DNA from: Halomonas halodenitrificans DSM 735 | Lineage (GTDB): Bacteria; Pseudomonadota; Gammaproteobacteria; Pseudomonadales; Halomonadaceae | Length of the DNA stretch: 64,000 bases | NCBI RefSeq assembly: GCF_000620045.1 | Contig: NZ_JHVH01000019.1 | Coordinates: forward strand, 1-64,000 | Direction: 5' to 3' | Shown here: positions 1 to 9,160 of the stretch, in pieces | Numbering within the stretch: position 1 is the first letter of the stretch | Layout of the letters: each line of letters begins with the position of its first letter | The notes under the pieces: model-generated | What the model was told of the DNA's origin: nothing | Database searches by the model: none | What the model saw: only the letters and a program-made list of their open reading frames with translations | Translations under genes and position numbers: made by a program

Positions 1-250
1 GTGCTTGAGTAGCACCAAACTTGGCTCAAGGTTCAAACGTCTCAAATAGATCTTGCGATCTATGACGAGTCGCTTGCCTTGATGGTTCAATGATATGGAT
101 CACCGAGCCATCGACAAGCGCCCACATGAATTACCTGATCGATTGTTAAAGAGCGGCTCACACCTCGTTAGAGGCAGAGCGTCTCGCTTGCTGCCGAGCC
201 TGTGACTTCGTGGAAGTCGGCGGCCTCACCAGCGCCCTGCGAGGAAGGCG
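1..250 (-). other. Leader region of an rRNA operon (16S leader, transcribed leftwards)
   Basis: Read on the minus strand, this segment has the layout of a gammaproteobacterial 16S leader. A boxB-like hairpin at 204-218 has arms GACTTC and GAAGTC around a 3-nt loop. It is followed by a boxA-type antitermination motif, GCTCTTTAACAAT, at 142-154. After that comes the stretch AATTCATGTGGGCGCTTG, which resembles E. coli rrn leaders just upstream of 16S. The mature 16S itself is not in the window and should begin a short distance past the left edge. No protein-coding gene is supported between 1 and 588. Confidence 0.82.
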
Positions 251-251
251 T

Positions 252-279
252 ATTCTACATGACCGGCTGTCGTTGTCAA
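252..279 (-). promoter_or_regulatory. rRNA operon promoter P2
   Basis: On the minus strand there is a consensus -35 TTGACA (274-279) and a -10 TAGAAT (252-257) separated by 16 bp. The spacing matches E. coli rRNA promoters. It lies about 136 bp downstream of a second promoter with the same hexamers, giving the usual P1/P2 tandem arrangement ahead of the boxA leader. Confidence 0.8.
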
Positions 280-387
280 CCCTGTTTAGCGTTCCGTGGA
301 AGCTGCCGGGTGACCGACACTCATCGACACCGAAGCATCGAGAGGTTCGCCTGACGCCTCAATGAGACCTCGTCACGAGTGGCGCAC

Positions 388-450
388 ATTCTACCGAATC
401 TGCCGCGACTGTCAACCGGTGATTTTCGAAAACTTCCGAAAAACCCATTG
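388..450 (-). promoter_or_regulatory. rRNA operon promoter P1 with UP-element-like tract
   Basis: On the minus strand there is a TTGACA (410-415), a 16-bp spacer and a TAGAAT (388-393). The discriminator just after the -10 is GC-rich (GTGCGCC), as expected for stringently controlled rRNA promoters. Immediately upstream of the -35, at about 420-450, is an A/T-rich stretch with A and T runs resembling an UP element. The rest of 451-588 shows no gene and no convincing terminator for prpD. Confidence 0.75.
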
Positions 451-588
451 CAGAACAGTCACTTCTGCCACATTCACCGCCTGCAACGTTTGCCCGTTGC
501 CGGCAGCGGATGCGTACTTTACGGCTTTCCCCTCGGGCCTGCAAGCCCTCGGCGTAAAAAAGTTTCAAACACCTTTTCCGGGCCGCCC

Positions 589-2070
589 TCAGATCACCAG
601 GAGGTCCATGAAACGCTGAACCGGTGTTGCCTCAAATCCCTGCCGATCCCGACAGAGCGCGAGAATCCTTTCGCTTCGTGGCCGGGGGAAACGGGTCTCG
701 AGATTGCGCCGAAACTTTTCCTCCAATACCGGAATACCGTCACTACGACGCCGACGGTGCCCGATGGGATACTCCACGTCGATCCGGTCGGTCGAGGTAC
801 CATCGGTAAAGAAGACCTGGATGGCATTGGCAATCGAGCGCTTCTCGGGATCCAGATAGTCACGGGTATAGCGTGGCTCCTCTACCACTTCCATCTTGCC
901 ACGCAATGTATCGATCTCGGGGTGTGCGGCATGAAAGTCATCTTCATAATGCTCCGCAGTCAACTCCCCCAGGATCAAGGGTACGGCCACCATGTACTGC
1001 AGGCAGTGATCGCGATCTGCCGGGTTGGCCAGGGCTCCCTCCTTGGAGATGATACGAATCGCCGACTCGTGGGTGGTGATCACGATCCGGTCGATCTCGT
1101 CGATGCGCCCTTTCACCTCCTGATGCAGAGTCACCGCCGCTTCACAGGCGGTTTGCGCATGAAACTCGGCCGGAAAGGAGAGCTTGAAGAGGATGTTCTC
1201 CATCACATAGCTGCCGAAGTCACGCTGGAAGCGGAAACGGCGCTCCCCTTCCGGCTTGGTCGCCAGGTCGCGGTTGGTATGGCTGAACAGCACATCATAG
1301 AAGCCCCACTGTGGGGCCGTAAGCGCCCCCGGGACCCCCATTTCCCCGCGCAGGGCCATATCGGCCAGTCGCACCGCACGCGAAGTGGCATCCCCTGCCG
1401 CCCAGCTCTTGCGTGAACCGGCATTGGGGGCATGGCGGTAGGTACGCAGGCTCTGGCCATCGACCCAGGCGTGGGAAAGCGCCGCGAGCAGTTGCTCGCG
1501 GTCGGCCCCGAGCAGCCTCGCCACTACCGCCGTGGAGGCCACCTTGACCAGCACTACATGGTCGAGACCCACGCGGTTGAAGGAGTTTTCCAGCGCCAGC
1601 ACGCCCTGGATCTCGTGGGCCATGACCATGGCCTCCAGGACATCGCGCATCACCAGCGGCGCCTCACCCTCGGCCACTCGCTTCTGGGAGAGATGATCGG
1701 CCACGGCGAGGATGGCACCCAGGTTATCCGACGGATGGCCCCACTCGGCCGCCAGCCAGGTATCGTTGTAATCGAGCCAGCGCACGATGGCGCCGATATC
1801 CCAGGCCGCCTTCACGGGGTCGAGTCGAAAGGAGGTGCCCGGCACACGAGCGCCATGAGGCACGATGGTGCCCTCCACCAGCGGGCCGAGGTGCTTGGTG
1901 CATTCCGGGAAACGCAGCGCCAGCAGCCCACAACCCAGGGTATCCATCAGGCAGAGCCGGGCCGTATCCCAGGCCTCCTCGCTTGCGATGCGATAGTTCA
2001 GCACATAGTCGGCGATCTTCTGCAGCTCGACATCATAATCCGGACGTACGTTGGCTTCCACGGTACTCAT
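589..2070 (-). CDS. prpD: 2-methylcitrate dehydratase, MmgE/PrpD family
   Basis: This 493-residue protein is close in length to E. coli PrpD (483). It matches the MmgE/PrpD family along its whole length, including the conserved N-terminal stretch [19 protein letters not shown] at about residues 98-116. It dehydrates (2S,3S)-2-methylcitrate to 2-methylaconitate in cytosolic propionate catabolism. It is the last gene of the prp cluster, 151 bp after prpF, with a hairpin between them. The operon already has acnD and prpF, which do the same step through the trans isomer, so PrpD here is a second route or an accessory dehydratase. The ATG at 2070 has a purine-rich GGAGGTAG site just upstream. Confidence 0.93.
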   Translation of the reverse strand: MSTVEANVRPDYDVELQKIADYVLNYRIASEEAWDTARLCLMDTLGCGLLALRFPECTKHLGPLVEGTIVPHGARVPGTSFRLDPVKAAWDIGAIVRWLDYNDTWLAAEWGHPSDNLGAILAVADHLSQKRVAEGEAPLVMRDVLEAMVMAHEIQGVLALENSFNRVGLDHVVLVKVASTAVVARLLGADREQLLAALSHAWVDGQSLRTYRHAPNAGSRKSWAAGDATSRAVRLADMALRGEMGVPGALTAPQWGFYDVLFSHTNRDLATKPEGERRFRFQRDFGSYVMENILFKLSFPAEFHAQTACEAAVTLHQEVKGRIDEIDRIVITTHESAIRIISKEGALANPADRDHCLQYMVAVPLILGELTAEHYEDDFHAAHPEIDTLRGKMEVVEEPRYTRDYLDPEKRSIANAIQVFFTDGTSTDRIDVEYPIGHRRRRSDGIPVLEEKFRRNLETRFPRPRSERILALCRDRQGFEATPVQRFMDLLVI

Positions 2071-2120
2071 GGCTACCTCCCTCCTGATATCGTTTGACCT
2101 TCTACCCTACCACTATAGAA

Positions 2121-2150
2121 AACGCCCCGAATCCTGCGATCCGAGGCGTT
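2121..2150 (-). terminator. Intercistronic hairpin between prpF and prpD
   Basis: A 13-bp stem (2121-2133 with 2138-2150, two G-U pairs on the transcribed strand) closes a 4-nt loop. On the minus strand it is followed by TTCTATAG, so the T tract is short. It may act as a leaky terminator or RNA-stabilising hairpin that lowers prpD expression relative to the upstream genes. Confidence 0.55.
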
Positions 2151-2221
2151 CTGTATTCAGCGACATCGACAAGTGATGCTCGCCATCCCGTCAGACGATT
2201 CGCCCCTTGATCGAAGCCAGG

Positions 2222-3400
2222 CTAGACGCTGTCGCCGGGCACGCGTACCCAGCCTTCCATCAGCACTCGAGCGCTGCGGCTCATCACCGCTTCGTCGATC
2301 ACCCAGCGGTCACCCACCAGGCTGGCCTCGGCCCCTACTCGCAGAGTACCCGAGGGATGCCCGAAGATGACGGCGTTACGCTTGCCCCCCCCTGCGGCCA
2401 GGTTGACCAGGGTGCCTTCAATGGCGGCGGCCGAGGCAATGGCCACCGCCGCGGTGCCCATCATGGCATGATGCAGCTTGCCCATGGAGAGGGCTCGCAC
2501 CACCAGATCGATATTGTCGGCCATGACCCGCTTGCCGCTGGAGGCAATGTAGTCGCTCGGCGGTGCCACGAAGGCCACCTTGGGCGTGTGCTGACGGGCC
2601 GCCGCCTCGCTGACATCGGCAATCAGCCCCATCTTCACCGCGCCATGGGCGCGGATGGCCTCGAACCTCTCCAGCGCCTCGGCATCGCCGTTGATGACGT
2701 CCTGCAGCTCGGTACCCGTGTAGCCGTGTTCATCTGCCTTGACGAAAACGGTCGGAATGCCGGCGTTGATCAGGGTTGCCTTGAAGGCACCGACGCCGGG
2801 CACCTCCAGGTCATCCACCAGGTTGCCGGTGGGGAAGATGGCGCCCTCACCGTCGGCCGGGTCCTTGAAGGCCACCGGAACCTCCGCGGCCGGAAAGGTC
2901 ACCCCGTCGAGCTCGAAGTCGCCGGTTTCCTGTACCTCACCGTCGCGGATCGGCACCCGGGAGACGATGGTCTTGCCGATATTGGCCTGCCAGATGCGCA
3001 CCTCGACCTCGCCGTTATCCGGAATACGCGCCGGATCCACCAGGCCATTGCTTATCGCGAAGGGCCCTACCGCCGCGGAGAGGTTACCGCAGTTGCCGCT
3101 CCAGTCGACGAAGGCCTTGTCGATGGCGACCTGACCGAACAGGTAATCCACGTCATGCTCGGGGCTCTCGCTGCGACTCAGGATCACCGTCTTGCTGGTG
3201 CTCGAAGTGGCTCCCCCCATGCCGTCGATCTGCTTCTGGTAGGGATCCGGGCTGCCGATCACCCGCATCAGCAGCCGGTCACGCGCCTCACCCGGCACCC
3301 GGGCGGCCTCCGGCAGATCGCCGAGCTTGAAGAAGACTCCCTTGCTGGTACCGCCACGCATATAGGTGGCGGGGACCTTGATCTGAGGTAGCTGGCTCAT
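2222..3400 (-). CDS. prpF: 2-methylaconitate cis-trans isomerase PrpF
   Basis: This 392-residue protein matches PrpF, an isomerase with the diaminopimelate-epimerase-like fold. The N-terminus carries the family segment MRGGTSKGVFF, and a Ser/Thr-rich segment, GGATSSTSKT, follows at about residues 62-71. PrpF converts the trans-2-methylaconitate made by AcnD into the cis isomer, which AcnD or aconitase B hydrates to 2-methylisocitrate. Its ATG overlaps the acnD stop by 4 bp (ATGA), so translation of the pair is probably coupled. Adjacency to acnD is diagnostic of the AcnD/PrpF variant of the methylcitrate cycle. Confidence 0.95.
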   Translation of the reverse strand: MSQLPQIKVPATYMRGGTSKGVFFKLGDLPEAARVPGEARDRLLMRVIGSPDPYQKQIDGMGGATSSTSKTVILSRSESPEHDVDYLFGQVAIDKAFVDWSGNCGNLSAAVGPFAISNGLVDPARIPDNGEVEVRIWQANIGKTIVSRVPIRDGEVQETGDFELDGVTFPAAEVPVAFKDPADGEGAIFPTGNLVDDLEVPGVGAFKATLINAGIPTVFVKADEHGYTGTELQDVINGDAEALERFEAIRAHGAVKMGLIADVSEAAARQHTPKVAFVAPPSDYIASSGKRVMADNIDLVVRALSMGKLHHAMMGTAAVAIASAAAIEGTLVNLAAGGGKRNAVIFGHPSGTLRVGAEASLVGDRWVIDEAVMSRSARVLMEGWVRVPGDSV

Positions 3401-6027
3401 GCGCTCGCCACCTCTTCGGATTCCAGGAAGTCCTTGGCGAAGCGCTGCAGCACACCGCCGGCGGAGTAGACGGTGACCTCTTCGGCGGTATCCAGGCGAC
3501 AGATCACCGGCACCCGCTCAACGTCGCCGGTCTTGCGGTGGATGACCAGTTCGAGGGTTGCCCCCGGCGTCGGCTTGCCTTCGACATCGTAGGTCTCGGT
3601 GCCATCAAGCTGCAGGGTGTGGCGAGTCGTGCCTTCCTGGAACTGCAACGGCATCACGCCCATGCCGATCAGATTGGTGCGGTGGATGCGCTCGAAGCCC
3701 TCGGCCACGATCGTCTCGACCCCGGCCAGGGCCACGCCCTTGGCCGCCCAGTCACGCGAGGAGCCCTGACCATAGTCGGCGCCGGCGATAACGATCAGCG
3801 GCTGTCGGCGATCCATGTAGGTCTCGATGGCTTCCCACATGCGCATCACCTCGCCTTCCGGCTCGACTCGCGCCAGCGATCCCTGCACGACCTCGCCGTT
3901 CTCGTCCCGCACCATCTCGTTGAACAGCTTGGGGTTGGCCAGGGTAGCCCGTTGGGCCGTGAGGTGATCGCCACGGTGGGTGGCGTAGGAGTTGAAGTCC
4001 TCCTCGGGCAGGCCCATCTTGTGCAGATACTCCCCGGCGGCACTATCCATCATGATCGCATTGGACGGCGACAGGTGGTCGGTCGTGATGTTGTCCGGCA
4101 GGATCGCCAGCGGTCGCATGCCCTTGAGTGCACGCTCCGCGGCCATCTTGCCTTCCCAGTATGGCGGGCGGCGAATATAGGTGCTCTGCGGGCGCCAGTC
4201 GTAGAGCGGACTCTCGGCCCTCTCGGCAGCGTCCAGGTCGAACATCGGGATATAGACCCGGTTGAACTGTTCCGGCTTGACGTGCTCGGCGACGATGGCA
4301 TCGATCTCCTCGTCGGAAGGCCAGAGATCCTTGAGTGTTACCGGGTTGCCGTTCTGGTCGGTACCCAGCACGTCCTTCTCGATATCGAAACGCACGGTGC
4401 CGGCGATGGCATAGGCCACCACCAGCGGTGGCGAGGCCAGAAAGGCTTGCTTCGCGTAGGGGTGAATGCGGCCATCGAAGTTGCGGTTGCCGGAGAGCAC
4501 CGCGGTGGAATACAGGTCGCGGTCGATGATCTCCTGCTGAATCTCGGGGTCCAGGGCGCCGGACATGCCGTTACAGGTGGTGCATGCATAGGCGACGATA
4601 CCGAAGCCAAGCGCCTCCAGTTCAGGCAGCAGGCCCGCCTCCTCGAGATAGAGGCGCGCGACCTTCGAGCCTGGCGCGAAGGAAGACTTGACCCAGGGCT
4701 TGCGAATCAGACCCAGCTCGTTGGCCTTCTTGGCCAGGAGCCCGGCCGCCACCACGTTGCGCGGATTGGAGGTATTGGTGCAGCTGGTGATGGCGGCGAT
4801 GATGACCGCCCCATCCGGCAGCTTGCCCTCCTTCTCTTCCGCCTGGGCCTTGTCGTAGTCGACGGCGATACCACGCTTCTCCAGGTCGCTGGTCGCCAGG
4901 CGACGATGGGGGTTGGAAGGACCCGCCAGATTGCGCTCGACGGTGGAGAGATCGAAGGTCAGCACCCGCTCATACTCGACTCCTGCCAGGCTGTCGGCCC
5001 ACAGGCCGGTCTGCTTGGCATAGGTCTCGACCAGCTTGACCTGCTCCGGCTCGCGGCCGGTGACCGTCAGGTAGTCGAGGGTCTGCTCATCGATATAGAA
5101 CATCGCCGCGGAGGCACCATACTCCGGTGTCATGTTGGAGATGGTGGCACGGTCGCCGATGGTCAGGCTCCTGGCCCCCTCGCCGAAGAACTCCAGATAG
5201 GCACCGACCACGCGCTCCTGGCGCAGAAACTCGGTGATCGCCAGCACGATATCGGTGGCGGTGATACCGGGCTGTCGCTTGCCGGTCAGCTCCACGCCGA
5301 CGATATCGGGAAGACGCATCATGGAGGGACGCCCCAGCATCACGGTCTCGGCCTCGAGGCCGCCGACACCGATGGCAATCACACCCAGGCAGTCGATATG
5401 CGGAGTGTGGCTGTCGGTACCCACGCAGGTGTCGGGAAAGGCCACCTGCCTTCCGTTTTCATCGGGGCGGGCCTGCACTACCGGCGACATCTTTTCCAGA
5501 TTGATCTGGTGCATGATGCCGTTGCCGGCGGGGATCACGTCGACGTTCTCGAAGGCGGTCTTGGTCCACTCGATGAAGTGGAAGCGGTCCTCGTTGCGAC
5601 GATCCTCGATGGCGCGGTTCTTGTCGAAGGCGTCCTGCTCGAACCCCGCATGTTCGACGGCCAGGGAGTGGTCGACGATCAGCTGAGTGGGTACCACCGG
5701 ATTGACCTTGGACGGGTCTCCCCCTTCCTCGGCGATGGCGTCACGCAGACCGGCAAGGTCGACGAGTGCCGTCTGGCCGAGGATGTCGTGGCACACCACA
5801 CGAGCGGGGTACCAGGGAAAGTCCAGGTCCCGGCGCCGCTCGATCAACTGCTTCAGCGAATCGGTCAGCATCTCCGGTTCGCAGCGGCGCACCAGCTGCT
5901 CGGCCAGTACCCGGGATGTATAGGGAAGAGTGTCATAGGCACCGGGCTGGATCTCCTCGACGGCCGCACGCACGTCGAAGTAGTCCAGCTCGGTACCGGG
6001 AAGCGGTTTACGATAATCAGTATTCAT
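3397..6027 (-). CDS. acnD: Fe/S-dependent 2-methylisocitrate dehydratase AcnD
   Basis: This 876-residue aconitase-family protein contains the [4Fe-4S] ligand cysteines in SCTNTSNP (about residue 415) and CTTCNG (about 480 and 483). It also has the C-terminal swivel motif GADYGQGSSRDWAAKG. The substrate-binding segment DHSLAVEHAG near residues 114-123 also fits the family. AcnD, rather than AcnA, is favoured because the gene lies between prpC and prpF. It dehydrates 2-methylcitrate to trans-2-methylaconitate. The gap to prpC is 89 bp and contains a 9-bp-stem hairpin. Confidence 0.95.
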   Translation of the reverse strand: MNTDYRKPLPGTELDYFDVRAAVEEIQPGAYDTLPYTSRVLAEQLVRRCEPEMLTDSLKQLIERRRDLDFPWYPARVVCHDILGQTALVDLAGLRDAIAEEGGDPSKVNPVVPTQLIVDHSLAVEHAGFEQDAFDKNRAIEDRRNEDRFHFIEWTKTAFENVDVIPAGNGIMHQINLEKMSPVVQARPDENGRQVAFPDTCVGTDSHTPHIDCLGVIAIGVGGLEAETVMLGRPSMMRLPDIVGVELTGKRQPGITATDIVLAITEFLRQERVVGAYLEFFGEGARSLTIGDRATISNMTPEYGASAAMFYIDEQTLDYLTVTGREPEQVKLVETYAKQTGLWADSLAGVEYERVLTFDLSTVERNLAGPSNPHRRLATSDLEKRGIAVDYDKAQAEEKEGKLPDGAVIIAAITSCTNTSNPRNVVAAGLLAKKANELGLIRKPWVKSSFAPGSKVARLYLEEAGLLPELEALGFGIVAYACTTCNGMSGALDPEIQQEIIDRDLYSTAVLSGNRNFDGRIHPYAKQAFLASPPLVVAYAIAGTVRFDIEKDVLGTDQNGNPVTLKDLWPSDEEIDAIVAEHVKPEQFNRVYIPMFDLDAAERAESPLYDWRPQSTYIRRPPYWEGKMAAERALKGMRPLAILPDNITTDHLSPSNAIMMDSAAGEYLHKMGLPEEDFNSYATHRGDHLTAQRATLANPKLFNEMVRDENGEVVQGSLARVEPEGEVMRMWEAIETYMDRRQPLIVIAGADYGQGSSRDWAAKGVALAGVETIVAEGFERIHRTNLIGMGVMPLQFQEGTTRHTLQLDGTETYDVEGKPTPGATLELVIHRKTGDVERVPVICRLDTAEEVTVYSAGGVLQRFAKDFLESEEVASA

Positions 6028-6076
6028 GGCATCGGAGTCTCTTGCTGACGGCTGGCCGCGAGGCGGAAAAATGCAA

Positions 6077-6101
6077 CAGGGCGGCTCGTAAGGCCGCCCT
6101 G
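6077..6101 (-). terminator. Hairpin between prpC and acnD
   Basis: Perfect 9-bp arms (6077-6085 and 6093-6101) enclose a 7-nt loop. A T run (ATTTTT) follows about 6 nt after the stem on the minus strand. Because it lies inside an apparent operon, partial attenuation or transcript processing is more likely than full termination. Confidence 0.5.
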
Positions 6102-6116
6102 CAAGGCCCTGATCGA

Positions 6117-7244
6117 TCAGTCACGCTGTTCGATCGGCACCCATTCGCTCTTCTCGGGGCCCACATAATCGGCGCTGGGACGAATGATGCGATTGTTGGC
6201 ACGCTGCTCGAAAACGTGCGCGGCCCAGCCGGTCAGCCGCGACATCACGAAGATCGGCGTAAACAGCTTGGTGGGAATGTCCATGAAGTGATAGGCGCTG
6301 GCATGGAAGAAGTCGGCGTTGCAGAACAGCTTCTTCTCGCGCCACATGACCGCCTCGACGCGCTCGGAGACCGGGTAGAGGACGCTGTCGCCCACATCCT
6401 CGGCGAGCCTCTTCGACCACTCCTTGATGATGGCGTTGCGCGGGTCGGATTCGCGATAGATCGCATGGCCGAAGCCCATGATCTTGTCCTTGCGCTCGAG
6501 CATGCCGAGAATCTCGCGCTCGGCCTCTTCCGCAGACTGCCAGTTCTCGATCATCGCCATGGCCGCCTCGTTGGCACCGCCGTGCAGCGGGCCACGCAGG
6601 GAACCGATGGCGCCGGTCACGCAGGAGTGCATGTCGGAGAGCGTGGAGGCACACACGCGAGCCGTGAAGGTTGAAGCGTTGAACTCGTGCTCGGCGTAGA
6701 GAATCAACGAGACGTTCATGACCCGGGCGTGCAGCTCCGAGGCCGGCTCACCGCGCAGCATATGCAGGAAGTGGCCACCCACGGAGGCGTCGTCGGTTTC
6801 GGTCTCGATACGCACACCATCGTGACTGAAGCGGTACCAGTAGCAGATGATCGACGGCAGCACGGCCAGCAGGCGATCGGAAACGTCCTGCTGCTCGTCG
6901 AAGCTCTGCTCGGTCTCGAGGTTGCCCAGCATGGAGGCGCCGGTACGCATCACGTCCATCGGATGGGCATCCTTCGGAATCTGCTCGAGCACGGTCTTGA
7001 GTGCGGCAGGCAGTGCACGCAGGCCCTTGAGCTTGGTGATATAGGCATCGAGCTCGGCCTGATTGGGCAGCTTGCCCTTGAGCAGCAGGTAGGCCACTTC
7101 TTCAAACTTCGCCTTCTCCGCCAGCTCCTTGATGTCGAAGCCGCGGTAGGTCAGACCGGAGCCGGTCTGGCCAACGGTACACAGCGCGGTAGTGCCGGCA
7201 CTCTGGCCGCGCAGGCCTGCGCCACTAACGGGTTTATCAGCCAT
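6117..7244 (-). CDS. prpC: 2-methylcitrate synthase
   Basis: This 375-residue citrate synthase-family enzyme has the length expected for short methylcitrate synthases. Catalytic histidines are visible in LHGGANEAAM (about residue 220) and MGFGHAIYRESDPR (about residue 258). It condenses propionyl-CoA with oxaloacetate to 2-methylcitrate and CoA. Its place between prpB and acnD separates it from the TCA-cycle citrate synthase. The start is the ATG at 7244, preceded by GAGGAGAG. Confidence 0.96.
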   Translation of the reverse strand: MADKPVSGAGLRGQSAGTTALCTVGQTGSGLTYRGFDIKELAEKAKFEEVAYLLLKGKLPNQAELDAYITKLKGLRALPAALKTVLEQIPKDAHPMDVMRTGASMLGNLETEQSFDEQQDVSDRLLAVLPSIICYWYRFSHDGVRIETETDDASVGGHFLHMLRGEPASELHARVMNVSLILYAEHEFNASTFTARVCASTLSDMHSCVTGAIGSLRGPLHGGANEAAMAMIENWQSAEEAEREILGMLERKDKIMGFGHAIYRESDPRNAIIKEWSKRLAEDVGDSVLYPVSERVEAVMWREKKLFCNADFFHASAYHFMDIPTKLFTPIFVMSRLTGWAAHVFEQRANNRIIRPSADYVGPEKSEWVPIEQRD

Positions 7245-7286
7245 GTCATCTCTCCTCTTGATAATATTTTCGACGTAGGGCGCGCC

Positions 7287-8192
7287 TCAGGCGTCGCCGC
7301 CCTTCTCGGCGAGCTGGCTTTCCGTGAACAAGGCATCGAGCTTCTGCTCGAAGCTGTGATAGTTGAGGAAGTCGTAGAGCTCGTCGCGGGTCTGCATGGT
7401 GTCGACCACATCGCGCTGATGGCCAGTGTCATGAATGCTCTGGTAGACCTTGAGCGCCGCCGCATTCATGGCGCGGAAGGCGGACAGGGGGTAGAGCACC
7501 ATGCGACAGCCCACCTCGGCGAGCTCTTGCTGGGAGAACAGCGGAGTGGCGCCGAACTCGGTGATATTGGCCAGAACCGGGGCGTCAACGCGCTCGCAGA
7601 AGGCCCGGTAGTCATCCAGGGTATGCACCGCTTCGGCGAAGATGGCGTCGGCACCGGCCTCGATGCAGGCCTGGGAGCGCTCGATGGCGGCATCCAGCCC
7701 ATCCTTCTGGAAGGCATCGGTGCGGGCAATCAGATAGAAATCCGGATCGAGGCGCGCATCGGCGGCGGCCTTGACGCGATCCACCATCTCCTGCTGTGAA
7801 ACGATCGCCTTGTTGGGGCGGTGACCGCAGCGCTTCTGGGCCACCTGGTCCTCGAGGTGTACCGCCGCCACACCGGCGCGCTGCATTTCCTTGACGGTAC
7901 GCGCGATATTGAAGGCACCGCCCCAGCCGGTATCGATATCCACCAGCAGCGGCAGGTCGGTGGCACCACAGATACGGTGCGCGTCCTCGACCACATCGTT
8001 CATGGTCGTCATGCCCAGGTCCGGCAAGCCGAAGGAAGCGTTGGCCACGCCGCCACCGGAGAGGTAGATGGCCTGGTGGCCCACGCGCTCGGCCATCATG
8101 GCGGTATAGGCGTTGATAGTGCCGACGATGGAGAGCGGGCGATTGGCCTCGAGGGCGGCGCGAAAGCGCGCGCCGGGAGTCTGCTGGGTCAT
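7287..8192 (-). CDS. prpB: 2-methylisocitrate lyase
   Basis: This 301-residue protein belongs to the isocitrate lyase/PEP mutase family. The hallmark KRCGHRPNK segment carries the catalytic cysteine at about residue 121, and an upstream DIDTGWGG segment supplies metal-binding acids. It cleaves 2-methylisocitrate into pyruvate and succinate, the last step of the methylcitrate cycle. It is the first enzyme gene after the regulator, 30 bp downstream of it. The ATG at 8192 is preceded by an AGGAGAAA site. Confidence 0.96.
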   Translation of the reverse strand: MTQQTPGARFRAALEANRPLSIVGTINAYTAMMAERVGHQAIYLSGGGVANASFGLPDLGMTTMNDVVEDAHRICGATDLPLLVDIDTGWGGAFNIARTVKEMQRAGVAAVHLEDQVAQKRCGHRPNKAIVSQQEMVDRVKAAADARLDPDFYLIARTDAFQKDGLDAAIERSQACIEAGADAIFAEAVHTLDDYRAFCERVDAPVLANITEFGATPLFSQQELAEVGCRMVLYPLSAFRAMNAAALKVYQSIHDTGHQRDVVDTMQTRDELYDFLNYHSFEQKLDALFTESQLAEKGGDA

Positions 8193-8222
8193 GATGTTTC
8201 TCCTGGTGATTCCGGTAAGAGG

Positions 8223-8933
8223 TCAGGCGCTGGTGTCATCCAGCTCCCTGAGAGAAGCGGCATAGCGATCGACGACATTGGCTCGCGAGGCACTGACGTG
8301 GCGGCGCATCAGCAGCTCGGACAACTCGGCGTCGCCGGCCTCGATGGCATCGACGATGCGGTGGTGCTCGACAAAGGCACGCTGGGGACGAGTACCGCTG
8401 GCGCTGAACTGAGTGCGGTAGAGGCGCACCAGATAGTAGAGATCATCACAGAGCATGGTCACCAGCATGCGGTTATGACTGCCCTGAACAATGCGGTAGT
8501 GAAAGTCCAGGTCTCCCTCGCGCTGAAAGTAAGCCTCGCCCTTCTTGAGGTCGGCCTGGTGCTCATGCATCGAGAGCACCTCGCGTAGCCCGGCGATCTC
8601 CTCGGCGGTCATGTGCTCGGCCGCCAGGCGTGCGGCCATGCTTTCCAGGGCCTCGCGCACGTCAAACAGCTCGAGCAGCTCCTTCATGGAGAGCTTCACC
8701 ACGCGAGCACCGACATGCGGGACTCGCTCGATCAGCCGGTGGGCTTCCAGCCGACGCATCGCCTCACGCAGTGGTCCGCGAGAGATACCATAGGCCCTGG
8801 ACAGCCCCGGCTCGGTGATCTTGCTGCCCGGCACGAGCTCGCCACGCACGATGGCGTCCTGCAGCTGCTGGAAGACGCGCTCGGCAAGGGTACGCACCTC
8901 GGGACTTGAAGATTCGGCTTCGGCTAGCTTCAT
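8223..8933 (-). CDS. GntR-family (FadR-type, FCD domain) regulator of the prp operon
   Basis: About 236 residues. An N-terminal winged-helix domain (about residues 10-80, with GSKITEPGLSRAYGISRGPL) is followed by an all-helical FCD ligand domain. The FCD domain shows likely metal-binding residues in DFHYRIVQGSHNRM and in EHHRIVDAIEAGD. As the first gene of the prp cluster it is presumably the local repressor, with methylcitrate as a plausible effector by analogy with GntR-type prp regulators of other gammaproteobacteria. I chose the ATG at 8933. A TTG at 8948 is in frame, but it lies inside an operator-like palindrome only about 9 nt from the expected transcription start. Confidence 0.85.
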   Translation of the reverse strand: MKLAEAESSSPEVRTLAERVFQQLQDAIVRGELVPGSKITEPGLSRAYGISRGPLREAMRRLEAHRLIERVPHVGARVVKLSMKELLELFDVREALESMAARLAAEHMTAEEIAGLREVLSMHEHQADLKKGEAYFQREGDLDFHYRIVQGSHNRMLVTMLCDDLYYLVRLYRTQFSASGTRPQRAFVEHHRIVDAIEAGDAELSELLMRRHVSASRANVVDRYAASLRELDDTSA

Positions 8934-8937
8934 GATG

Positions 8938-8949
8938 ATTGTCGACAAT
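8938..8949. promoter_or_regulatory. Operator O1 (perfect palindrome) for the prp GntR regulator
   Basis: The sequence ATTGTCGACAAT is a perfect 12-bp palindrome. It sits just downstream of the predicted prp start point, where a bound repressor would block transcription. Two related palindromes lie further upstream at 9023-9036 and 9055-9065. The shared core is TTGTnGACAA. Confidence 0.6.
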
Positions 8950-8963
8950 TAATGAATAAGAGA

Positions 8964-8992
8964 AGAGTATCCATTGCCCGACTTCGGGTCAA
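8964..8992 (-). promoter_or_regulatory. Promoter of the prp operon
   Basis: On the minus strand there is a -35 TTGACC (8987-8992), a 17-bp spacer and a -10 TACTCT (8964-8969). The predicted start near 8957 gives a leader of about 24 nt to the ATG at 8933. It is flanked by the operator-like palindromes. Confidence 0.6.
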
Positions 8993-9022
8993 TAAGGCGG
9001 CTTAACGGAATAATACGCCTTT

Positions 9023-9065
9023 GGTTGTAGACAACCTAGCGTCCCGCGTTCGGGATGTCGACAAT
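9023..9065. promoter_or_regulatory. Operators O2 and O3, upstream of the prp promoter
   Basis: O2 at 9023-9036 has 6-bp arms GGTTGT and ACAACC around AG. O3 at 9055-9065, ATGTCGACAAT, shares the TGTCGACA core of O1 with one arm mismatch. Both lie between prp and the divergent pabB, about 65 to 108 bp upstream of the predicted prp start. They could support looping with O1 or affect pabB. Confidence 0.5.
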
Positions 9066-9160
9066 AATAGCCGGCAGCGTTGAGATCGCCGCCACGACTG
9101 GGCGAGGACAGTGTCGTTCGTGGCGCCTAGAATGGGCACCCCGACCGTATAGGCTTGCCG

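Noticed and set aside
2121-2150. Hairpin between prpF and prpD read as a riboswitch
   Set aside because: It is one simple stem with a 4-nt loop and no conserved aptamer features; an attenuating hairpin is sufficient.
3538-6048. 836-codon open frame antisense to acnD
   Set aside because: It mirrors acnD codon bias on the opposite strand, has no family similarity and its His/Gly/Ala/Asp-rich composition is typical of GC-rich shadow frames.
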